Assembly: GCA_017525805.1 (NCBI GenBank)
Contig: JAFXSH010000113.1
Coordinates: forward strand, 124,001 to 188,000
From: Clostridia bacterium
Lineage (GTDB): Bacteria; Bacillota_A; Clostridia; Christensenellales; Aristaeellaceae
Reading direction: 5' to 3'
DNA: 64,000 nt
Positions 41,776 to 48,839 of the stretch are shown piece after piece. Below the pieces are notes generated by a model. It was given only the letters and a program-made list of their open reading frames with translations, was not told the DNA's origin and did not search any database. Positions within the stretch are counted from its first letter, which is position 1. The number at the start of each line of letters is the position of its first letter. The position numbers and the translations under genes are program-made.

Positions 41776-44387
41776 TCCCTCTCACCCCCTTCCACAACGT
41801 AGCCGCGGGCTGGAACGAGCACGGCTCCCGCCTGATAATCCTCCGTGCCGTAATTGACGTATACCTTTGTGCCGTTTTCATATACGGTGACCCGGTTGTT
41901 GGCGTCCAGGATCATATGATCGACGATCCGCTGGCTGTTCAGCCCTTTCAGATCGGCCTGATAGGCGGCGATGAGGCTCAGGGCGCCTTCCTTCCAGGCG
42001 TCATAGGAAGCGCCGTAGTAGGAAGTATAGAAGCTGTCCTGAAGCACCCAGGTGTCCTTCGCCATGAAGGTGAAGTTCAGGCCCGCGCCGTATTCCGCAC
42101 AGCGCAGCAGATCGGTGCGCCAATCGTTGGCCAGGTTGATGGGATCGCTGGTGTAGTTCACCGCGCCGTGGATGGCGATCTGGTAGAAGGGCACGGAAGC
42201 GTCTAAGATGGAATATTCCACGCCGTCCAGATCCATATCCGTAATGATGTCGGCGTAAGGCATGGCGTAGTCGTAGCCATCCTTGATCATCACGGCTTCC
42301 CCGGCGTCCCTGGCCTGTTTCAGGGAAGCGATGTTCATTTGCTTCACCTGCTCCCGGGTGGTCATATCGTTCACATAGTAATCGGCGCTGAGCAGGTTGC
42401 CGATATCCCGGAACGCCACGCCGTAGGCTTTCTTGGCGGCCAAGGTATTGATCAGGTTATCGGTGCATTTCCGGGCGAATTTGGGCTGCACCAGGTAGAA
42501 ATCATCCTGGTTGTCATCCGCCTTATAGATAATGGGCGAATAAGGCGTGATGATCACCTGCTCGCGGGTGGTGTAGCGGGCAGCGTCCCGGAAGGGGATG
42601 AAGCCCTGCAGCAGGCCGCTGTCGTAGGCAAAGCAGCTGACGCCGTCAAAGTACAGGTCCACGCCGACGTTTTGGGCGTCGTTGATCAGCAGCTCCATGC
42701 CCTTGGCCCCGCCCAATTCGTTCAGCACCTTGACGGAGGTGAGCACTTTCTGGTTCACGCCGCCGTTGCTCCAGCCGGTGACGCGCACGCTCAGGTTCTT
42801 TACGTCGCCCCGTTTCAGTTCCCGGATGATTTCGGTAGCCTGGGCGAAGGTGGTGGTTGGCACCACGGAATCCACCGGCATGCCGAACTTTACCACGGTC
42901 TTATCGATGGCTCCCACCAATTCAACGGAAACGGGCAGATCGGCGTCCACTTGGGCGTTTTTCAGTTCGGGGTACGTATCCCGCAGATAGTCGCCGTAGG
43001 CGCTGGCCATGTCCGCATAGCTCATGCTGTCCACGAACCGGTAGCGCTGGCGCACGGTATCGGAGGGGATCTCCTTTTCAAACATGTACACCAGGGTGCC
43101 CGTTTTGTTGGATACGTTGTACTGGTCCCCGTGGAGCACAGTATAGCGGGCGCAGACCCAGTTGTAGCTGTTGTAGCGCAGGCTGATATCCGCTAAGATG
43201 CCGCCGTAGGAGGAAGCGCCTTCCATGATGCAGATGAAGGAGCCGCCGTTCTTGGCCATGCCGAACACGGGGAAGGTGTTCTTGGTTTCGTTGATCACTT
43301 CGCTGCGGAAGGTGGCGTAGTCCCAGCCGTACATATTGGCGTAGTAGCTGTTCTGGGAAAGCTTTCCGTTGTTGAAGTTGATCAGCGCGCCGCCGCCCTC
43401 GGGCACGAACATGAAGCCCTCGTCCTTCGTGCCCGCCGCGCCGAACATGGGCAGCACGGTGAGGGTAGTGATGGGGAAGCTGTTGCGGTAGCGGATTTCG
43501 TCATAGGGAACTTCCACCACGAAGTCCGCGCCCTCCAGCCGGTAGCGCAGGGTCACGTTGAACACCGGCTTTTGGCTGGCGGAAGCGGAGGCGATCAGCT
43601 GCTGGTCCAGGTCGAATTCTTCCTGGTTGTAGCCCACCTGCACGAAGTAATCGGCGATGGTCTGGTAATCCGCTTTTTTGGAGGTGTCCAGCACGCGGAT
43701 GGGCTGTTCCGCCGCGCTCGGGTACTGGGCCAGGATGGCTTCCTTTTCGGAATCGGACTTGGAAGCCAGAGTTTCGGGGGAATAAACGATGTACACGTTG
43801 CTGACCTTGCTGTTGATCTTGGATTTGGTCAGGCCCAGCTGTTCCTTCATCCTTTCGGTGAACATCTGGAACCTTTCTTCCGTGATGGCGTAAGGCATCA
43901 TGTACACTTTGTTGATATCGCCGATGGAGTACACCACGTCCACCGAATCAGCAGTCACGTTTTCGATGGCGTAGTTGCCGTTCATGATGGAACGCTGGTA
44001 GTTGTTGAAGGTGATGTTGGCGGTGCCCTTGTCCTTGTCGGTATATGTCATGAGCAGGGTGGACTGCAGGGCGTACAGGTTGGCCTGGCTGCTCTTGGCC
44101 ACGGCGTCGCTGGCGGCGCCTTCCGGGTTGGACAGCCATTCGCGGCCGCTCGCCTTCTCCGTCAGCTTGAAATGGGTGGTCGTGGGGTCCAGTTCAAACT
44201 TGAGGGCGTCGTTTTCCAGCACGATGGGGTCCTTCCCGCCTTCATAGTAGGATACCTCGGGCAGCCGGGCCACCTGCTCATCCTTCTGGGAGTACAGGGG
44301 GATGCCCACGAAGTAGACCAGGCAGAAAAGCAGCGCGGCCGCAATCAGCCAGGGGATCAGCCGGCGGAGGATGGATTTCTTCTTCAT
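41772..44387 (-). CDS. DUF5696 membrane-anchored glycosidase-like protein
   Basis: An 871-residue protein with one N-terminal helix (RLIPWLIAAALLFCLVYFVGIPLY). From about 55 a beta-sandwich region (ENDALKFELDPTTTHFKLTEKASGREWLSNPEG, ITFNNYQRSIMNGNYAIENVTADSVDVVYSI) resembles the galactose-mutarotase-like N-domain of glycosidases. A central region (about 500-740) looks like a TIM barrel (LSVRVTGWSNGG, VGVDLYFDGVSCFAYD, KAYGVAFRDIGNLLSADYY, DGVEYSILDAS). The C-terminal VTVYENGTKVYVNYGTEDYQAG is a beta domain. Candidate acidic residues are the Asp in FRD and the Asp/Glu in DLDGVEY. DUF5696 has no established enzyme activity that I know of; an exo- or endoglycosidase feeding the adjoining transporter is inference. 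Confidence 0.75.
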   Translation of the reverse strand: MKKKSILRRLIPWLIAAALLFCLVYFVGIPLYSQKDEQVARLPEVSYYEGGKDPIVLENDALKFELDPTTTHFKLTEKASGREWLSNPEGAASDAVAKSSQANLYALQSTLLMTYTDKDKGTANITFNNYQRSIMNGNYAIENVTADSVDVVYSIGDINKVYMMPYAITEERFQMFTERMKEQLGLTKSKINSKVSNVYIVYSPETLASKSDSEKEAILAQYPSAAEQPIRVLDTSKKADYQTIADYFVQVGYNQEEFDLDQQLIASASASQKPVFNVTLRYRLEGADFVVEVPYDEIRYRNSFPITTLTVLPMFGAAGTKDEGFMFVPEGGGALINFNNGKLSQNSYYANMYGWDYATFRSEVINETKNTFPVFGMAKNGGSFICIMEGASSYGGILADISLRYNSYNWVCARYTVLHGDQYNVSNKTGTLVYMFEKEIPSDTVRQRYRFVDSMSYADMASAYGDYLRDTYPELKNAQVDADLPVSVELVGAIDKTVVKFGMPVDSVVPTTTFAQATEIIRELKRGDVKNLSVRVTGWSNGGVNQKVLTSVKVLNELGGAKGMELLINDAQNVGVDLYFDGVSCFAYDSGLLQGFIPFRDAARYTTREQVIITPYSPIIYKADDNQDDFYLVQPKFARKCTDNLINTLAAKKAYGVAFRDIGNLLSADYYVNDMTTREQVKQMNIASLKQARDAGEAVMIKDGYDYAMPYADIITDMDLDGVEYSILDASVPFYQIAIHGAVNYTSDPINLANDWRTDLLRCAEYGAGLNFTFMAKDTWVLQDSFYTSYYGASYDAWKEGALSLIAAYQADLKGLNSQRIVDHMILDANNRVTVYENGTKVYVNYGTEDYQAGAVLVPARGYVVEGGERE

Positions 44388-44402
44388 ATCTGCATCCCCT
44401 CC

Positions 44403-45089
44403 TTAGTAAAGCCTGAACGCGACCTCGCGGTACAGGGACACAAAGAAGCCGACCGCGTCGCTCAAGAGGCTGAAGAAAACCAGGATCAGGAACAGGATCA
44501 CCAGCGCGCCGAAGATGGTGAAAAACAGGAAGATGAGCGTTTTTCCCGGGGAATAATCGTGCACCTGCATCAGGCCCACGAAAGCCAGGAACACGCACCA
44601 GATCACCGATACGCTGGCCAGCACGGAATAGTACGCCGCTTCGTCGAAGGAGATCATGTGGCTGATGAGGATCATGGGCAGCTGGATGATCACATAGGGC
44701 ACCAGCGCGTAGCACATGGCCATATAGATATCCTTGAACCGGCCCTTGCCGTCAAACAGCGTGGACAGAGCCCAGTTGCTCAGGCACAGGATCAGGAACG
44801 GAAACAGCAGCGATCCGCACTGCTCGTAAATGTTGATGTACTGCAAGGGGGCGGTGATGAACTGGAAATTGGTGAGCATCAGCCGCATCACGTAGGTGAG
44901 CAGGAACAGGAACAGCCACGCGTGGGCCGCCATCAGGCTGCCCCGCTGTTCATGCACCAGGTCCCAGAAGCCGTCGAAGGGGTGGACAATGACGTAGAAG
45001 CCATATTTGAAGGAGGCTTTGAACTTTTGCCAGCCCTCTCCCCGCGTGCGGCCGGCGGATACGTTATCGAGCGATTTTGCGGCGTTCAT
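44403..45089 (-). CDS. YIP1-family membrane protein
   Basis: A 228-residue protein of the Yip1 fold (PF04893) with five helices (LMAAHAWLFLFLLTYVMRLML, LFPFLILCLSNWALSTLF, MCYALVPYVIIQLPMILISHMISF, YYSVLASVSVIWCVFLAFVGLMQ, LIFLFFTIFGALVILFLILVFFSLL). The conserved FDGKGRFKDIYMAMCYALVPYVI segment is present. Bacterial YIP1 proteins have no settled function. Its 5' end overlaps the NHL-protein gene by 26 bases. The pairing with NHL and DUF5696 genes inside a sugar ABC operon recurs in Bacillota in my recollection. Confidence 0.82.
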   Translation of the reverse strand: MNAAKSLDNVSAGRTRGEGWQKFKASFKYGFYVIVHPFDGFWDLVHEQRGSLMAAHAWLFLFLLTYVMRLMLTNFQFITAPLQYINIYEQCGSLLFPFLILCLSNWALSTLFDGKGRFKDIYMAMCYALVPYVIIQLPMILISHMISFDEAAYYSVLASVSVIWCVFLAFVGLMQVHDYSPGKTLIFLFFTIFGALVILFLILVFFSLLSDAVGFFVSLYREVAFRLY

Positions 45090-46572
45090 GCGCTTCCACC
45101 TCCCATTTCATTTTCTTCACGCAGCCAATAGCGAGAGGAATGATGATCAGGCAGGCCGCGCCCGCCACGATCCAGCCAATGTTCTCCTCCACCAGGATCT
45201 TGCGGTAATAGCGGTAAGCCCGACCATAATTTTCCCGGTCGTGGGCCATCTGGAAGTAATCCATGGCCTCCTTGTACCGCTCCTGCCGCATCAGCGCCCG
45301 GCCGATGCCGATGAAAGCCAGATTATAGTTGGCGTTCAGCTTCAGCACCTCGCGCCAGGTATCGGCGCTGCCGTCGTAATCGCCCTTCAAATACTGATTG
45401 CTGGCCTCATAGATCAGTTTGCCGTACTCGGTGGGGGTAAAGATGGTGATGCTGCACTCATTTTCGTCTAAGCACATAAGGTCGGTGCCCATATGCTCGA
45501 TGGACACGGCGGACAGGAACGCGCCCTCGCTGTTGCCCTTGTTGCCGAAAGCCCACAGCATGATGCCCTGGGGATCGTAGCCGAACACGCGGCCCCGGGT
45601 GCGGTCAAAGGCGATATAGATATCGTTGTCCAGCACGGTGATATCCTTGAATTTGGAGGGGCCGTAATCCTGGCTCTGCTCCGCCCATTTCAGCTCGCCG
45701 ATGGGGGGATATCGGTCGTTCTTGATCAGGATATCTTCGCCGACGGCGTTGAGGCGGCGAATGGGCTTGGCCGCGTCATACAGCAGATCGTATTCGCTGA
45801 ACACGATGTTGGTGGCGTAAATGAAGCCCTCTTTGTCGATGTAGATGTTTTCATATTCGGTGGGTACGAAGGACGCCTGCTGGTCGCGCTGCTCCTTGGT
45901 GGTGAAGAACGTTTTCCAGATGTAGTCCCACATGTTGTACTTCACCTTATTGGCGCCGATGAAGCCGGTAAAGGTACCGTCCGCCTCGAATTTCACCAGG
46001 CCCTTGTTCACGTTGGTGGCCAGCACGAACACACGGCCCACGCTGTCGGTGACGATCTTGCTGGGCAAAAAGCTCAGCTTCTGATCGAAGGTGGAATCAT
46101 CGGGTTTCAGGAAAGACTGGATGCAGTTCAGGTCCTGATCGGCCTTGATCACCCGGTTGTTATTGGTATCGGCTACGTAGATATTGCCTTCCGCGTCCAC
46201 GGAAACGTCGCTGGGGGTGTTGAAGGTTTCCGGTTCCGCGCCGGCAATGCGGTCAATGACGCGGACCAGGGAAAACGCATTTCCCTCCCGGCGCAGCTGC
46301 AAAACGCGGTTATTGCCCGTATCGCACACGTACAAATCGTTTTCGCTCACAAACAGGCTCTGGGGGCGGCGCATGGGCGTTTCCAGCCCCAAGGTGGCGC
46401 TGTAAATCACCTGATCCACCCGGTAGGCGTCCGGGGATTCTCTCAGTTCCCCCCAATAATCGTAATTGTAAGTATACGTGCTGGAAACGCCGTCGTCCGC
46501 CAAGGCGCAGCCCAGAGGCAGCGTCAGGGACAGAATGAGAAGCATCGCCAGCAGCCGGATCATTCTTTTCAC
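45064..46572 (-). CDS. NHL-repeat/TPR membrane protein of the ABC operon
   Basis: A 502-residue exported, C-terminally anchored protein. After a signal peptide (RLLAMLLILSLTLPLGCALA) come NHL-type beta-propeller repeats from about 60 to 370: RPQSLFVSENDLYVCDTGNNRVLQL, TPSDVSVDAEGNIYVADTNNNRVIK, LPSKIVTDSVGRVFVLAT, FKDITVLDNDIYIAFDRTRGRVFGYD. A TPR-like helical region (about 400-460; YEASNQYLKGDYDGSADTWREVLKLNANYNLAFIGIGRALMRQERYKEAMDYFQMA) precedes a final helix (IGWIVAGAACLIIIPLAIGCV). It could be an external scaffold or sensor. The start is GTG at 46572, seven bases after GGAGGGAG; ATGs at 46563 and 46590 are alternatives. Confidence 0.8.
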   Translation of the reverse strand: MKRMIRLLAMLLILSLTLPLGCALADDGVSSTYTYNYDYWGELRESPDAYRVDQVIYSATLGLETPMRRPQSLFVSENDLYVCDTGNNRVLQLRREGNAFSLVRVIDRIAGAEPETFNTPSDVSVDAEGNIYVADTNNNRVIKADQDLNCIQSFLKPDDSTFDQKLSFLPSKIVTDSVGRVFVLATNVNKGLVKFEADGTFTGFIGANKVKYNMWDYIWKTFFTTKEQRDQQASFVPTEYENIYIDKEGFIYATNIVFSEYDLLYDAAKPIRRLNAVGEDILIKNDRYPPIGELKWAEQSQDYGPSKFKDITVLDNDIYIAFDRTRGRVFGYDPQGIMLWAFGNKGNSEGAFLSAVSIEHMGTDLMCLDENECSITIFTPTEYGKLIYEASNQYLKGDYDGSADTWREVLKLNANYNLAFIGIGRALMRQERYKEAMDYFQMAHDRENYGRAYRYYRKILVEENIGWIVAGAACLIIIPLAIGCVKKMKWEVEAHERRKIAR

Positions 46573-46610
46573 TGTTTTTCTCCCTCCCATCTTATCTTCC
46601 AGGATCTCCG

Positions 46611-47882
46611 TCAATCCTTCAGACCCGAGCTGGACATGGTTTCCACGATCTGGCCCTGGAAGAGGATGAAAACCGTGATCGGCACGAGCATGACCACCAC
46701 GGTGACCGCCGCGGCCTGGCCCGTGCGGGCGATGCCGCCGGCCTGGATCTGCTGCAAAGCGTACACCAGGGTCTTCTTGGATTCGGTGCGGATCACTGTG
46801 GCCGCGTTGGTGTTCCACAGGTTCTGCACGGAGAAGATGCTGATAGTCAGCCAAGCGGGCTTCACGTTGGGCATGACGATGGACCAGAAGATGCGGCTTT
46901 CTCCCGCGCCGTCCAGGTGCGCCGCCTCGATCAGGGAGTTGGGCAGGCTCTCCATGAACTGTTTCATCAGGAACAGGCCGATGGGGGCCGCGAAGGCGGG
47001 CAGGATCACGGCAAAGTAGGTATCGATGATGCCGATCCTGCTCATGATGACGAAGTTGGGTATGCCTGTGACGTAACCGGTGAACATCAGGGCGGTGACG
47101 ACGATTTTGAAGAAGGTTTTTCCGCCGGGGAAATCATACTTCGCCAATACGAACGCCGCCATGGACGCGATCAGCACGTGGCCGAAGGTGCCAACGAAGG
47201 TGATGAACACCGTGTTGATCAGATACCGGGAGAAGGGCACCCAGCTTTGACCCATGGTCACGATCAGGTCGCTGAAGTTATCGAAAGTGGGATGGTCGGG
47301 AAACACTTTGGGCGGGAAGCGGAACAGCTCGTCCAGGGGCTTTAAGGACGCCGCGATGGAGAACACCAGCGGGAACGCCATGGCCACGGCGATGATGGCG
47401 AGCAGCGTGTAGATGCCCAAATCGCCCCAGAAGCTGCGGTTGGGCTTGCGGCGTTTGGGCTGGAGCAGGGTGATGAAAGCAAAGAAGCTGTATGCCACGA
47501 TACCGGCGATGGCGATCACGCGGATCAAAAGCATGATGGACGACCAACTGTTCAGCTTGGTCAGATCATCCGCGGTGACATCGGACACGCCTTTCAGCAC
47601 CGTTTCGGTATCCTTGCCCAAGAACGCCAGCAGCGTGCGGGAATGGGTTTTCAAATCCACATTGGCGCTCTCGATGGCATTAAACAGGAAGTTGGAATAA
47701 ACCAGGATGCCCGCCAGCAGGGCCAGGATGATCAAAGAGACGATGGCGAATTTTTTCTTGTTCAGCTTCGGCTTTTCCTCATCGATCTCGCCGCGGAGCT
47801 GCGCCAAATAATGCAGCTGCGCCGCCCTGGATTGGGTTTTGGGCTGCTCGATTTTAACGATCGGTTTCTTCTTCGTGCTCAT
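46611..47882 (-). CDS. ABC sugar transporter permease (MalG type) with N-terminal extension
   Basis: A 423-residue permease, about 130 residues longer than usual. The extension includes a basic cytosolic segment, an extra helix (FAIVSLIILALLAGILVYSNFLF), an external loop and a second added helix before the six-helix core. The EAA loop is IEAAHLDGAGESRIFWSIVMP. Pairs with the MalF-type gene upstream, which it overlaps by four bases. ATG at 47882 follows AGGAAGG. Confidence 0.88.
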   Translation of the reverse strand: MSTKKKPIVKIEQPKTQSRAAQLHYLAQLRGEIDEEKPKLNKKKFAIVSLIILALLAGILVYSNFLFNAIESANVDLKTHSRTLLAFLGKDTETVLKGVSDVTADDLTKLNSWSSIMLLIRVIAIAGIVAYSFFAFITLLQPKRRKPNRSFWGDLGIYTLLAIIAVAMAFPLVFSIAASLKPLDELFRFPPKVFPDHPTFDNFSDLIVTMGQSWVPFSRYLINTVFITFVGTFGHVLIASMAAFVLAKYDFPGGKTFFKIVVTALMFTGYVTGIPNFVIMSRIGIIDTYFAVILPAFAAPIGLFLMKQFMESLPNSLIEAAHLDGAGESRIFWSIVMPNVKPAWLTISIFSVQNLWNTNAATVIRTESKKTLVYALQQIQAGGIARTGQAAAVTVVVMLVPITVFILFQGQIVETMSSSGLKD

Positions 47883-48817
47883 GTGCCCACCTTCCTCAGC
47901 GCAGACTGGATCACTTTGTTGCAAAGGAGCATGATCAGGAACAGCACCGTCGCGATGGCGGAGGCGTAGCCCATTTCAAACCGGGAGAAGCCATAGTCGA
48001 ACAGGTGCGTAACGATGGTGCGGGCCGCGTAGTCCGTGCTGGGATAGCCCGCCAGGGCCCGGGGCACGTCGCTGACGTTGAACGCGCTGGTGATGGACAT
48101 CACCGCGCCGAACAGCAGCATGGGCTTCATGCTGGGCAGGGTGATGAAGTACAGCTCCTGCCAGCGGTTGCGGATGCCGTCCACATAGCCCGCCTCGTAC
48201 ATGCTGCGGTCCACGCCCTGAAGGCCGGCCACGAAGCTTAGGAAGCCGGAGCCCATGCTCATCCACAGGCTCACGATGATGACCACCGGCAGGATGTACC
48301 TGGGGTCCAGCAGCCACAGGTAAGGCGCGTCGATCAGGCCGAACTGCAGCAGCAGGGAGTTCAGATAACCATAGGCGTCGCCGCGGAAAATGATGGAGAA
48401 TACCACGTAGGCGCCGCCCGCGATGGACGGGGCGTAAAACACCACCACGGCGATGGTGCGCAGCCAGCGGGGCAGTTCATTGATGAACCAGGCGAACAGG
48501 AAGGAAAGGATGTAGCCCACAGGGCCGATGATGACGGCGATGACGAAGGTGTTCTTGACCGCCGTCAGGAATACCTCGTCCTGCAGGACCAGGTTGATGT
48601 AGTTCTGGAAACCGATGAAGCGGGCGGGCTCTAAAATGTTGTAGTAGGTAAAGCTGTAATAGATGGAAGTGACGATGGGCAGGATGATGAAGGTAATGAA
48701 CAGGAGCGCGTAGGGCAGCAGGAACAGATAGCATACCTTCATCCGCTTGGCTTTTTCCCAGTTATAACGCAGGCTTTCCTGTTTGATATTCCAGTATTTG
48801 CTCAATAACGACTGCAT
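47879..48817 (-). CDS. ABC sugar transporter permease (MalF type)
   Basis: A 312-residue permease with six helices; the first is MKVCYLFLLPYALLFITFIILP. The EAA loop is YEAGYVDGIRNRWQELYFITLP. It follows the large binding-protein gene by 22 bases. Together with the gene at 46611 it forms the first of two permease pairs in the operon. ATG at 48817 follows AAAGGAGG. Confidence 0.9.
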   Translation of the reverse strand: MQSLLSKYWNIKQESLRYNWEKAKRMKVCYLFLLPYALLFITFIILPIVTSIYYSFTYYNILEPARFIGFQNYINLVLQDEVFLTAVKNTFVIAVIIGPVGYILSFLFAWFINELPRWLRTIAVVVFYAPSIAGGAYVVFSIIFRGDAYGYLNSLLLQFGLIDAPYLWLLDPRYILPVVIIVSLWMSMGSGFLSFVAGLQGVDRSMYEAGYVDGIRNRWQELYFITLPSMKPMLLFGAVMSITSAFNVSDVPRALAGYPSTDYAARTIVTHLFDYGFSRFEMGYASAIATVLFLIMLLCNKVIQSALRKVGT

Positions 48818-48839
48818 ACGGTTTTCCTCCTTTCTCCTC

